A DNA stretch of 8,674 bases from Lachnospiraceae bacterium (GCA_016301965.1 JAEDOO010000078.1:1-8674); one strand, 5' to 3'; numbered from the stretch's first letter, positions 1-7,288 are shown. Made by a program: numbers and translations. The notes: a model not told the origin generated them from the sequence alone.

Positions 1-12
1 TTCATTACTGTT

Positions 13-660
13 TCATCTTGCATAACTGTTTTTCCACTCTTTTCTGTCATAATAAATATGGTCAAAATCTACAAACTCAAATTTCCCATCCACGTAATCC
101 ACTGTAGAGATACTTAAATTCGGCGGTACACAGCCTCTCCAGAAATTTTCCGGTACCCTCTCGGTCCCCATCATATACAAAAGTGCCCGTGAAGAGCAGC
201 CGTGACAAGACAGCATCACATTTTTGTCCATCAGATCCTCTCTGGTCATTAAATCCCTGATAAAGGATTCGATACGGTCACAAAGCTCTGCAAAAGTCTC
301 TCCACCTTCTGGCGCCTTAAACTCAAAAGGTCTGTCATAGAACGTATCCAGAAAACCTTCCGGCACCTCTGCCTCATGTTTTGCACATCGTTTTCCTTCG
401 AAAGTGCCAAAACCGATCTCCATCAACCGTGCATCATCTATAATCGGCACGTTTCTCCCCTCCAGCACCAGCTCAGCCGTGTTTCTGGCCCGTTTCAGGG
501 GGCTGGTAAAGCAGATATCCACCGGAAGATCCTTTATATTTGCCGCGGTCACATGAGCCAGACGAATACCGTTCTCATTCAGATCAATATCCTGCTGTCC
601 CTGCAGTCTGGCGCAGGTGTTCCATTCCGTCTCACCGTGACGCAATATTAAAATTCGCAT
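13..660 (-). CDS. Histidine phosphatase family protein (phosphoglycerate mutase-like)
   Basis: A 215-residue cytoplasmic protein of the histidine phosphatase superfamily, branch 1. The N-terminus has the signature RHGETEWN (residues 7-14), in which His8 would be the phospho-accepting histidine and Arg7 a phosphate ligand. FTSPLKRARNTA (51-62) supplies the second arginine (Arg57), Glu81 or Glu88 the likely acid, and SCHG (151-154) the second catalytic histidine (His153). All four elements are present, so an active phosphatase or mutase is expected. The length suits small family members such as CobC/GpmB-like or broad-specificity phosphatases, rather than the longer cofactor-dependent glycolytic mutase. 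The substrate cannot be told from sequence. An AAGG-type ribosome site lies just before the ATG. The gene follows pheT but is separated from it by a strong terminator (718-755), so it is probably transcribed on its own. Confidence 0.9.
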   Translation of the reverse strand: MRILILRHGETEWNTCARLQGQQDIDLNENGIRLAHVTAANIKDLPVDICFTSPLKRARNTAELVLEGRNVPIIDDARLMEIGFGTFEGKRCAKHEAEVPEGFLDTFYDRPFEFKAPEGGETFAELCDRIESFIRDLMTREDLMDKNVMLSCHGCSSRALLYMMGTERVPENFWRGCVPPNLSISTVDYVDGKFEFVDFDHIYYDRKEWKNSYAR

Positions 661-683
661 TTACATACCTTCTTTCGAAATAT

Positions 684-719
684 AAATAGATGGTATATCT
701 ATTTTCTTATAGTTGGCAA
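684..719 (-). promoter_or_regulatory. Candidate promoter with a palindromic operator, upstream of the phosphatase gene
   Basis: On the minus strand a possible -35 TTGCCA (719-714) is followed, after 16 bp, by a weak -10 TATACC (697-692). The last T of the -10 consensus is missing. A perfect inverted repeat, AAATAGAT / ATCTATTT (684-691 and 697-704, 5-bp centre), covers the -10 region and the likely start of transcription. Such placement is typical of a repressor operator, but no regulator is identified. The -35 overlaps the T-tract of the pheT terminator. The palindrome is seen directly; the promoter call is an inference. Confidence 0.45.
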
Positions 720-755
720 AAAATACAGGCTGCCGCCATAAAAGGCAGCAGCCTG
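718..755 (-). terminator. Intrinsic terminator of the pheST operon
   Basis: In the RNA read from the minus strand, a 12-bp stem (755-744 with 737-726, one G-U pair), built of CAGGCTGCTGCC and GGCGGCAGCCTG, closes a 6-base loop. It is followed by TA and six U (723-718). It begins 29 bases after the pheT stop codon and so ends the pheST transcript. Confidence 0.93.
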
Positions 756-784
756 TGGCCAACTCAAGGCTCACTATACCATAT

Positions 785-3199
785 TTACTGGCGCAAAACA
801 ATACCCATGCTTTCCAGACCATGTAAAATCTTTTTCATAACACCGGTAATATCTTCCTCAGAGAGGGTACGATCCGGTGCACGGAAGGTTACAGAATAAG
901 CAACGGACTTGAATCCGCGGTCGATCTGATTTCCTTCATAAACGTCGAACAGCTGCAGGCTTTCCAGAAGCTTACCGCCTCTGGTCTCGATCATCTTTTC
1001 GATGTCACCCACCATGATCTCTTTCGGCACGACCATACTCAGATCACGGCTGACAGCCGGGAATTTGGCAACGCCTTTGTATTTATAATCAAAGGAGCAC
1101 ATCGGCACGATAGACGGCATATCCAGTACAGCCACATAAGCTCTGGTACCGATCTCATAGTTCTTGGCTGCCTGCGGGTGCAGTTCTCCAAGAAAACCGA
1201 TCTCCACGCCATCATACATGATCTTTGCCTGACGGCCCGGATGCAGATACGGAATACCTGCCTTCGGATCATATACAGCTTTTTTCTTCATACCGACTCT
1301 TTCCATGAAGTTCTCGATGGTTCCCTTCAGTGTGAAGAAATCGCCGGCATCGTACATACACAGCGTCAGCTGTTTTCTCTCATCCGGCAGTTCTGTCAGA
1401 GGCAGACTCTTTGGCAGATATACATTGCCAAGCTCATACAGCTTAACACTCTTATTTCTGTGATTGTAGTTATTTCCCAGAGAAACAAGAAGGCCATTGA
1501 CAGATACAGTACGCATAATACTGAAATCCTCTCCCAGCGGATTGAGGATCTGGATCGCCTGTCTTTCCGGCGCATCCGGCGCATACAGAAGCTTGTCAAA
1601 TACCTTCGGGCTCTCGAAGGAGTAGCAGTAGCCCTGAGAAAATCCATCCATCTCAGCCACATCTCTGGCGATCTGCTCGATACGCTCGCCAAAGGATACA
1701 CCACCGGCAGTGGTAGCCTTGGGCAGTGTGGTAGGAATATTGTCATAACCAAAGAAACGGGCTACTTCCTCTGCAATATCTGCAGTTCTGAAAATATCCT
1801 GACGGAAGGTGGGAACCACGATCATATTGGTCTCGGGATCCAGTTTAAGCTCTACACGGTTCAGATATTCCAGCATCTGCTCTGCGGTAAGATCAGTACC
1901 CAGCAGTGCGTTGATCTTCTCCGGCTCAAAAGCAACCTTTCTTTCCTCTACCGGATTTGGATATACATCCACACAGCCGCCCACGACTTCACCGGCACCC
2001 AGCTCTTCCATCAGCTGGCAGGCACGGTCAATGGCTGCTCTGGCATTTTCCGGATCCAGCCCCTTCTCAAACTTACCGGATGCGTCCGTACGCATACCCA
2101 CGCGTTTGGAGGAAAGACGGATATTTGTGCCGTCAAAGCAGGCAGCCTCAAAAAGTACCGTCTGTACCTGATCGGTGATCATGGAGTTCTGTCCACCCAT
2201 GATACCGGCGATACCTACCGGGCCTTCCTCATCGTTGATCATCAGCACATCGTGATCCAGTTTTCTGGTCTGACCGTCCAGCGTCACGAATTCATCGCCG
2301 TCCTGGGCACATTTTACGATAATGTGCTGCCCCTTGATGGTTGCCAGATCATAGGCATGCATGGGCTGGCCATACTCTTCCATCACATAGTTGGTAATAT
2401 CTACCAGATTGTTGATGGGACGGATACCTACGGAAACAAGACACTCCTGCATCCATTTCGGAGAGGGACCGATCTTGACATTTTTAACGACTCTTGCGCA
2501 GTAACGAGGGCAGAGTTCTGTATTTTCAACGGTTACTTTTACGTAATCTTCTGCTTTCTCATCGTTTCCGGTTGCTTTTACTTTCGGAGCATAGAACGGT
2601 TTATTAAAGGTGGCTGCTGCCTCACGGGCAATACCGATAACGCTGTAGCAGTCCACGCGGTTGGAAGTAACCTCATACTCTACAACAGTATCATGCAGGC
2701 CAAGAAGCTCGATAGCGTCTGCACCAACCTCTACGTCATCGCCGAACACGTAGATACCGTATTCCGGAGCTTCCGGATGCATATAACGGTCAGAACCCAG
2801 TTCCTCGATGGAGCACATCATACCGCAGGATTCCACACCGCGAAGTTTACCTTTCTTGATCTTGATGCCGCCGGCTGTCATTTTGCCGTCGTGATTTCCG
2901 GCTACGCGGCCGCCGTCAAGAACCACCGGAACCTTCTGCCCCACTTCTACGTTGGGAGCACCGGTAACGATCTGTACAGTCTCGGTACCCACATTGACCT
3001 GGCATACCACCAGCTTGTTTGCGTCCGGATGGGGATCGATCTTTTCGATCTGACCTACCACGATCTTATCCAGATCCGCATCCAGTCTCACATAACCCTC
3101 GGCCTTTGTTCCGGACAGGGTCATGGCATCTACATATTCCTGATCTGTCGCTGTCAGATCCGGCACATATTTTTTAATCCATGAAATTGAAGTCTGCAT
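785..3199 (-). CDS. pheT: Phenylalanyl-tRNA synthetase beta subunit
   Basis: An 804-residue cytoplasmic protein, the normal length for bacterial PheT. With PheS it forms the (alpha-beta)2 enzyme that charges tRNA-Phe. Domains in order: an EMAP/OB-fold tRNA-binding domain (about 40-150, with VVGQIEKIDPHPDANKL at 47-63); the B3/B4 region that hydrolyses mischarged Tyr-tRNA-Phe (about 215-390, including RPINNLVDITNYVMEEYGQP near 260); B5 (about 410-490); the non-catalytic class II-like core (about 495-695); and a C-terminal FDX-ACB anticodon-binding domain (about 710-804, with KFPAVSRDLS at 712-721). No element looks lost. The start is fixed by a strong GGAGGAG ribosome site (3206-3212) that overlaps the pheS stop codon. 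The 12-base gap to pheS points to co-translation of the two subunits. Confidence 0.98.
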   Translation of the reverse strand: MQTSISWIKKYVPDLTATDQEYVDAMTLSGTKAEGYVRLDADLDKIVVGQIEKIDPHPDANKLVVCQVNVGTETVQIVTGAPNVEVGQKVPVVLDGGRVAGNHDGKMTAGGIKIKKGKLRGVESCGMMCSIEELGSDRYMHPEAPEYGIYVFGDDVEVGADAIELLGLHDTVVEYEVTSNRVDCYSVIGIAREAAATFNKPFYAPKVKATGNDEKAEDYVKVTVENTELCPRYCARVVKNVKIGPSPKWMQECLVSVGIRPINNLVDITNYVMEEYGQPMHAYDLATIKGQHIIVKCAQDGDEFVTLDGQTRKLDHDVLMINDEEGPVGIAGIMGGQNSMITDQVQTVLFEAACFDGTNIRLSSKRVGMRTDASGKFEKGLDPENARAAIDRACQLMEELGAGEVVGGCVDVYPNPVEERKVAFEPEKINALLGTDLTAEQMLEYLNRVELKLDPETNMIVVPTFRQDIFRTADIAEEVARFFGYDNIPTTLPKATTAGGVSFGERIEQIARDVAEMDGFSQGYCYSFESPKVFDKLLYAPDAPERQAIQILNPLGEDFSIMRTVSVNGLLVSLGNNYNHRNKSVKLYELGNVYLPKSLPLTELPDERKQLTLCMYDAGDFFTLKGTIENFMERVGMKKKAVYDPKAGIPYLHPGRQAKIMYDGVEIGFLGELHPQAAKNYEIGTRAYVAVLDMPSIVPMCSFDYKYKGVAKFPAVSRDLSMVVPKEIMVGDIEKMIETRGGKLLESLQLFDVYEGNQIDRGFKSVAYSVTFRAPDRTLSEEDITGVMKKILHGLESMGIVLRQ

Positions 3200-3211
3200 C
3201 TTTTTCTCCTC

Positions 3212-4243
3212 CTAGAACTGTTTCAAGAACCGATAATCATTTTCGTACAGAAGACGCATATCATCGATCTCATATTTCAGCAGCGCGATACGCTCCAGAC
3301 CTACGCCGAAAGCAAAACCGGTATATTCTTCCGGATCAATGCCGCACATCTCAAATACATGGGGATGCACCATACCACAGCCCAGGATCTCGATCCAGCC
3401 TTCGCCTTTACAGAAACGGCATCCCTTGCCGCCGCACTTGAAGCAGGAAACATCCATCTCAGCACTGGGTTCTGTGAACGGGAAATGGTGCGGACGGAAT
3501 TTTGTCTTTGTCTCCGGTCCGAACAGTTCCTTGGCAAACTGCTCAAGAGTACCTTTAAGGTCTGCAAACGTAATATTTTTGTCTACAACCAGACCCTCGA
3601 TCTGATGGAAAGATGGGCTGTGGGTAGCATCCACTTCGTCAGAACGGAATACACGACCCGGGCAGATCATACGAATGGGCATCTTGCCCGTCTCCATAAC
3701 ACGGGCCTGCACCGGAGAAGTCTGGGTACGCAGAACAATCTCCTTATTAATATAGAAGGTATCCTGCTCATCCTTTGCGGGATGGTTTGCCGGAATATTC
3801 AAAAGCTCAAAATTGTATTTATCGTATTCGATCTCCGGACCTTCCAGCACCTCGTAGCCCATACCGGTAAAAATACGCTCTACCTCTTCCAGGGCGATGG
3901 TATTGGGATGACGATGCCCCAACGTCTGTTTCTTGGCCGGAAGGGTCACATCGATAACCTCTTCTTCCAGACGGGCTTCCAGAAGCTTTGCCTCCAGATC
4001 GCTTTTTGTTTTCTCAAGACAGGCCTCGATCTTGGCGCGGGTCTCATTCACCATCTGTCCGATCAGCGGACGATCTTCCTTGGCTACATCTTTCATACTT
4101 TTCAGTACGGTGGTCAGCTCACCTTTTTTACCGAGAAAGCTGACTCTGACATCATTCAGTTTATCCAGTGCATCGGATTCCTGAATTCTGGCTGTGGCAT
4201 CTTTAAGGATCTGCTCCAGTCTTTCTTTCATCACATCACTCAT
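3212..4243 (-). CDS. pheS: Phenylalanyl-tRNA synthetase alpha subunit
   Basis: A 343-residue protein, full length for PheS, carrying the class II aminoacylation site. The N-terminal 90 or so residues form the coiled-coil arm that binds tRNA. Motif 2 is GRVFRSDEVDATHSPSFHQI (196-215), and motif 3 is GFAFGVGLERIALLK (309-323) with the ATP-binding Arg318. A CxxC-x4-CxxC cluster (Cys267, 270, 275, 278) matches the segment found in Gram-positive PheS proteins. The ATG has an AAGGAG ribosome site (4251-4256). It is the first gene of the pheST operon and is controlled by the upstream T-box leader, so its expression should rise when uncharged tRNA-Phe accumulates. Confidence 0.98.
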   Translation of the reverse strand: MSDVMKERLEQILKDATARIQESDALDKLNDVRVSFLGKKGELTTVLKSMKDVAKEDRPLIGQMVNETRAKIEACLEKTKSDLEAKLLEARLEEEVIDVTLPAKKQTLGHRHPNTIALEEVERIFTGMGYEVLEGPEIEYDKYNFELLNIPANHPAKDEQDTFYINKEIVLRTQTSPVQARVMETGKMPIRMICPGRVFRSDEVDATHSPSFHQIEGLVVDKNITFADLKGTLEQFAKELFGPETKTKFRPHHFPFTEPSAEMDVSCFKCGGKGCRFCKGEGWIEILGCGMVHPHVFEMCGIDPEEYTGFAFGVGLERIALLKYEIDDMRLLYENDYRFLKQF

Positions 4244-4352
4244 GACGTTACTCCTTTTCCTTCATTTAGTGAAACGTGTAAAGGGATTTTCCCGTGGCGT
4301 ACCATGTAAAAAATAGATGCTCTGCCACTGGCAGCTCATTTTTATGGAAAAC

Positions 4353-4382
4353 AAAAAAGCTCCGTCCGCAAAGGGACGAAGC
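4353..4382 (-). terminator. T-box-controlled leader terminator of pheST
   Basis: In the minus-strand RNA, GCUUCGUCC (4382-4374) pairs with GGACGGAGC (4367-4359): 9 bp with one G-U pair, followed by six U (4358-4353). The left arm includes the CGUCC needed for the antiterminator, so the two folds exclude each other. Uncharged tRNA-Phe favours the antiterminator and read-through into pheS. Confidence 0.93.
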
Positions 4383-4585
4383 ATAATATCCGTGGTACCA
4401 CCCATTTTCCCGGCAGGCCGGGCACTCAACTGCTTAACGCGCACATACGTCATACCTTACTCTTACTGTTCGGGTATGCAGCTCCGGTGGGAAATTCGCC
4501 TCCTGATCCGAACCCACGATGGCTTACAGCCGATGACCACCGCTCTCTGAGGGAAAACCAGGCGCTACTGACACCTTCTTCGCTT
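4353..4585 (-). promoter_or_regulatory. T-box leader, phenylalanine specific, of pheST
   Basis: This untranslated leader senses uncharged tRNA-Phe by direct binding. The minus-strand RNA contains the T-box core GGGTGGTACCACGG (about 4403-4390), whose UGGU bulge pairs with the tRNA acceptor end. The following CGUCCC (4377-4372) can pair with it to form the antiterminator. Stem I shows an AGUA internal-loop motif (5' side) opposite GAAUUUC (3' side). The specifier reads UUC (4493-4491) or, one base earlier, UUU; both are Phe codons. A CCCGG/CCGGG hairpin (4409-4422) is the likely stem III. The leader runs from the promoter at 4599-4626, and about 109 bases separate its terminator from the pheS ATG. 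The T-box identity is firm; the exact 5' edge is estimated. Confidence 0.95.
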
Positions 4586-4598
4586 TTTCACTCTCTTC

Positions 4599-4626
4599 AT
4601 TCTAACATAAAGATGTTTTATGTCAA
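4599..4626 (-). promoter_or_regulatory. Sigma-A promoter of pheST
   Basis: A perfect -35 TTGACA (4626-4621) and a -10 TAGAAT (4604-4599) are separated by 16 bp. Transcription should start near 4592, just ahead of the T-box. The -35 lies one base beyond the stop codon of the YihY-family gene, and no terminator separates the two units. Confidence 0.88.
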
Positions 4627-4627
4627 G

Positions 4628-5584
4628 TCAATTTTTCATATCCTGACTTCTTTCCGAAAAATCTCCGTGATGTTTTTTCTCCCGTTCAATATTTTTCTTT
4701 TCCCGTTCTTCCCGACGCTGCACCTTATAACTCTCCTTCTCCAGAAGATAACGCATCCGCATCCGGCGAAAACGGTCCTCAAAATAGGCGTTGATTTCCG
4801 CTCCCACCAGCAAAATGGACATACAAAAATACAGCCACAGCATCAATAACATGATCGTTGTCATACTGCCATACATCTGGGTAAAACCTTTGCTGTACCG
4901 TACATACAGAGAAAAACAATAGGAAAAGAGCAGCCATGCCACCGAAGACAATACAGCTCCCGGCAACTGGCTCTTAAAAGAGGCCCGTCGATTCGGCAGA
5001 ATGACATACATAACCAGGAACACCAAAGTCAGCACCGACCAGGTGATCAAAAAACGAAAATGTACAAAAAATCCTGTGACACTGGCGATCATCGGGAAAT
5101 GATGGATCAGCTGTTCCTGAATCGTCGTACCAAAGACCATCAGAACCAAAGTCAAAAGGATCGCAACAATAAACAGCACCGTATAAATTGCAGACCAGAT
5201 CCTCGATACTATATAATTCGGCACAATCGGCACATGGTATATCGTATTGAGTCCACCGTAAAGAGACATAATACCTTTGGAAGCAGACCAGGCCGCAAAA
5301 ATGGCCGTCAATGGCACCACCGCAACAGATTTGGTATACACCTCATTAACAATAGCAGAAAACAGTCCCTGAAAAGCCTCTGGAACAATGGTAAAAAACA
5401 TATTTGTCAGATCCGTCTGCGTGATCGGCAAGTAACGGATCATCGTCAGCATCAGCAGCAGAATCGGAATGATGGACATTAAAATAAAGTATGCACTCTG
5501 TGCGGCAAAAGCACTGACATGATCATCACTGATTCTCCTGACAAAACCCATGATATTTTGCACTGTATGCAGCAAAAATTTCAT
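4628..5584 (-). CDS. YihY/virulence factor BrkB family membrane protein
   Basis: A predicted 318-residue inner-membrane protein with about six hydrophobic segments (roughly 30-52, 87-105, 131-152, 175-196, 207-229 and 243-263). The N-terminal AFAAQSAYFILMSIIPILLL (25-44) fits the family's first-helix signature. LPGAVLSSVAWLLFSYCFSL (207-226) and the MYGSM stretch (237-241) also fit. The last 55 residues are highly charged (many R, E and K) and probably cytoplasmic. Despite old names that suggested RNase BN or serum resistance, the biochemical role of the family is not settled. The frame is open upstream to 5707, but the ATG at 5584 is preferred: it has an AAGGAG site (5596-5591) six bases upstream, it begins the conserved region, and the extra 41 residues would cover the promoter. 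Confidence 0.92.
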   Translation of the reverse strand: MKFLLHTVQNIMGFVRRISDDHVSAFAAQSAYFILMSIIPILLLMLTMIRYLPITQTDLTNMFFTIVPEAFQGLFSAIVNEVYTKSVAVVPLTAIFAAWSASKGIMSLYGGLNTIYHVPIVPNYIVSRIWSAIYTVLFIVAILLTLVLMVFGTTIQEQLIHHFPMIASVTGFFVHFRFLITWSVLTLVFLVMYVILPNRRASFKSQLPGAVLSSVAWLLFSYCFSLYVRYSKGFTQMYGSMTTIMLLMLWLYFCMSILLVGAEINAYFEDRFRRMRMRYLLEKESYKVQRREEREKKNIEREKKHHGDFSERSQDMKN

Positions 5585-5618
5585 GTTTCTCTCCTTCTCT
5601 CTTTTTTCAGGTACAACT

Positions 5619-5647
5619 ATAGTACATGAAATCTTAATGTATGTCAA
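5619..5647 (-). promoter_or_regulatory. Sigma-A promoter of the YihY-family gene
   Basis: A perfect -35 TTGACA (5647-5642) lies 17 bp from a -10 TACTAT (5624-5619); TATAGT overlaps it at a 20-bp spacing. The -35 lies inside the last codons of the SpoIID-like gene. A start near 5612 leaves a leader of about 28 bases containing the ribosome site. Confidence 0.7.
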
Positions 5648-6995
5648 AAAAAGTTGCCAGGATATCTCTGTAATCCCGTCCTGCCTCTGCCATACCCCTG
5701 GCACCATTCTGGCTCATGCCTGCCCCATGTCCCAGACCACCTCCGAATAAAGTTGTTTTCGTGATTTTCCCCTCCTTTTTCGCCGTTTCCATGACAAAAT
5801 AGCCGCTGGGCAGAACCCTTCTGTCGGTCTGTGTTTCTCTCTGATTGGTCAATTCTACATTGTTTGGAGAAAAAAACTCACGAATATCATATTCTCCGGA
5901 TATAACCAGTGTTTTTTTACCACAGCTGACCGTAAGTTCTGTGGCCACATAGCCGGAACTTCTTTTTGTCACCTGGATATCCGTAACCTCTGTCACCGTA
6001 TCATCCCTCATTTTACAGAGCCGGATCAGCTGATCCTGTGAAAAGGTAATCTGCCAGCGAAACCAGTCTTCCCCCTTCTCCCAGGCGTTATCATCCGAAC
6101 CGGTTATGTATGCAGCAAAATCCTGCTCCGATTCCAGATGTTTTTCGCCCTTTCCCGCATAAACAGGTTTCAGACACGGGGACACCGGATCCGTATTCCA
6201 CACGTCATCCGTTCCGGAAAACCCATAGGATGTAGAGAAAAAATAAAGCTCCGCCGGTTCATCTCCGGTAAGAATCACTTCTCCCCGGGTTTCTTCCACT
6301 GCTTCATCCGTTTTTTCTGCTCTTCCCACACTGTTAAATACCTGCCAGGATACGGTATCCCCCAGATCCGCATGGTATTCTTCCTCTCCGTTTTGGTGGC
6401 GCAGCGCATAAGTACGCGCACATACCGCCTGTGCTTTAAGCGCTTCTATCGGATAATAGGAGGGCATTTCCCCCGGCACCACGCAGGCCGTATACTCTTC
6501 CAGCGATAGAGTATTCACTGCGTAAATTTGCTGGTTTTTTGCGTACAGACACAGTTTTCCCGTAAACACACGCTCATCCTGACAGCCGTCAAAGTCAATC
6601 GTAAATTTTCCCTTCGTCTGCAGGCAAAGACCTTCCTCCGGGATATCTTCGGCACCAAACGTCCTGCTGCCGGCAGAATAATTCTCCCCATCCACAGTTG
6701 TCTCCTCACTCCAGGATACGGTAAGCATATTCGCCATGATCTGTCCGCTGTGGTCCTTCGACAAAACCACCCGTATTTCCGGTACATCAGTCAGTGTACA
6801 TATCCAGGATTCTCCCTGCGTCTGCACCGTTTTTGCCGCATCGACGGTCTGAGTTTCAGCTGCTGAAACAGAGGTTTCCTCGCCCTTATTCGTCTGAAAA
6901 GAAATATCAGAGGTGCGTATGGTATCTTCACTTAAGGTTATGGCAAAACATAGTATACCCAATACGATAAAAAGAAATATCATGCGTCTGTCCAT
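5634..6995 (-). CDS. SpoIID/LytB domain-containing protein
   Basis: A 453-residue protein with one N-terminal membrane anchor (MIFLFIVLGILCFAITL, 5-21) and an extracellular SpoIID/LytB domain. Diagnostic motifs are EEYTACVVPGEMPSYYPIEA (167-186), with Glu176 at the position of the catalytic acid in SpoIID-type peptidoglycan lytic transglycosylases; LKAQAVCARTYAL (187-199); and near the C-terminus GGGLGHGAGMSQNGA (418-432). Family members cut denuded glycan strands (SpoIID during engulfment) or enhance amidases (LytB). At 453 residues it is longer than Bacillus SpoIID, and no spoIIQ or spoIIIA genes lie nearby, so a sporulation role is not assured. The start at 6995 has a GGAGAG site (7008-7003). 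The frame stays open to 7166, but that stretch is 6S RNA and not protein. Confidence 0.93.
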   Translation of the reverse strand: MDRRMIFLFIVLGILCFAITLSEDTIRTSDISFQTNKGEETSVSAAETQTVDAAKTVQTQGESWICTLTDVPEIRVVLSKDHSGQIMANMLTVSWSEETTVDGENYSAGSRTFGAEDIPEEGLCLQTKGKFTIDFDGCQDERVFTGKLCLYAKNQQIYAVNTLSLEEYTACVVPGEMPSYYPIEALKAQAVCARTYALRHQNGEEEYHADLGDTVSWQVFNSVGRAEKTDEAVEETRGEVILTGDEPAELYFFSTSYGFSGTDDVWNTDPVSPCLKPVYAGKGEKHLESEQDFAAYITGSDDNAWEKGEDWFRWQITFSQDQLIRLCKMRDDTVTEVTDIQVTKRSSGYVATELTVSCGKKTLVISGEYDIREFFSPNNVELTNQRETQTDRRVLPSGYFVMETAKKEGKITKTTLFGGGLGHGAGMSQNGARGMAEAGRDYRDILATFFDIH

Positions 6996-7029
6996 GCAAT
7001 TACTCTCCGGAAAAGCCTTTTTAACACAG

Positions 7030-7052
7030 AAAAAAGAGCCCCTGAAGGCTCC
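7030..7052 (-). terminator. Intrinsic terminator after the 6S RNA
   Basis: In the minus-strand RNA, GAGCC (7051-7047) pairs with GGCTC (7040-7036), followed by six U (7035-7030). The stem is short, 5 bp. It lies just downstream of the closing stem of the 6S RNA and 34 bases before the SpoIID-like start codon. It should end most 6S transcripts while allowing some read-through. Confidence 0.78.
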
Positions 7053-7058
7053 GTATAT

Positions 7059-7242
7059 AAAAATTCCCAGAGTGCCGTTTCCTGAATTTTGACTCCTAGC
7101 CGACGCTAGGTGGGTAACCGCAACTGTACTTTTGCCATCCGCTGCAAACGACGGCCCGACAGCCATACAGCAATGTAGGAATCCCGTTTAAAGTAAATGT
7201 AGGTTCAAAACATCAGGAGTATCGAACACCCCAGGAACTTCT
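7059..7242 (-). ncRNA. ssrS: 6S RNA (SsrS), global regulator of RNA polymerase
   Basis: 6S RNA mimics an open promoter and sequesters sigma-A RNA polymerase. The ends form a long closing helix: bases 7242-7227 pair with 7074-7059 (about 16 bp with G-U pairs; core UUCCUGGGGUG with CACUCUGGGAA). It is followed by the GUUCG seen after the first stem in many 6S RNAs. Further in, CCTGA and TTTTGA on the 5' side pair with TCAAAA and TCAGG on the 3' side. A perfect 6-bp hairpin, CCTAGC/GCTAGG with a four-base loop (7110-7095), fits the 3' central-bubble hairpin of Firmicute 6S RNAs. The apical part shows CTGTA/TACAG and GCTG/CAGC pairings. The TTGAACCTACATTT stretch also looks like clostridial 6S. 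It has its own strong promoter and terminator. The mature ends are estimates; the primary transcript probably runs from about 7253 to 7030. Confidence 0.87.
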
Positions 7243-7259
7243 TCGTTTTTTCTACGCTT

Positions 7260-7288
7260 ATTATACTCTATTGTATGCCGGTTGACAA
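7260..7288 (-). promoter_or_regulatory. ssrS: Sigma-A promoter of 6S RNA
   Basis: TTGTCA (7288-7283), a 17-bp spacer and a perfect TATAAT (7265-7260) predict transcription from about 7253, some 11 bases ahead of the closing stem of 6S RNA. CATACAAT inside the spacer (7277-7270) looks like a sigma-E -10 element; it is treated as a separate finding. Confidence 0.88.

Noticed and set aside
1178..3184. A 668-codon open frame on the plus strand, antisense to pheT
   Set aside because: It mirrors the pheT coding frame, shows no domain or composition of a real protein and no credible ribosome site. Long antisense frames arise from codon bias in the true gene.
4283..4304. A second T-box-like segment (TGGTACGCCACGG and GGGAAAAT) between the leader terminator and pheS
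   Set aside because: It resembles the real T-box core, but the order of its parts differs, two bases are inserted, and no terminator or stem I accompanies it. Chance resemblance is likelier than a tandem T-box.
3359..4309. A 316-codon plus-strand frame antisense to pheS
   Set aside because: It is a shadow of pheS, with no recognisable motifs, and runs into the untranslated leader.
4322..4334. Palindrome CTGCCACTGGCAG in the pheS leader
   Set aside because: Six-base arms around a single base lie downstream of the transcription start and the terminator. Nothing else supports an operator there.
4262..4453. Possible leader peptide of 63 codons in the pheS leader
   Set aside because: It starts within the T-box and runs through the T-box core and the terminator. 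It has no properly spaced ribosome site and no phenylalanine-rich stretch, and the T-box already explains the regulation.
5585..5707. Extension of the YihY-family protein to an upstream ATG at 5707
   Set aside because: It would overlap the SpoIID-like coding end and cover the promoter, and the family's conserved region begins at the 5584 start with its good ribosome site.
7059..7242. A cyclic-di-GMP, cobalamin or other riboswitch upstream of the SpoIID-like gene
   Set aside because: The segment has a long closing helix joining its two ends, paired flanks of a central bubble and its own promoter and terminator, which fit 6S RNA. No conserved riboswitch core was recognised.
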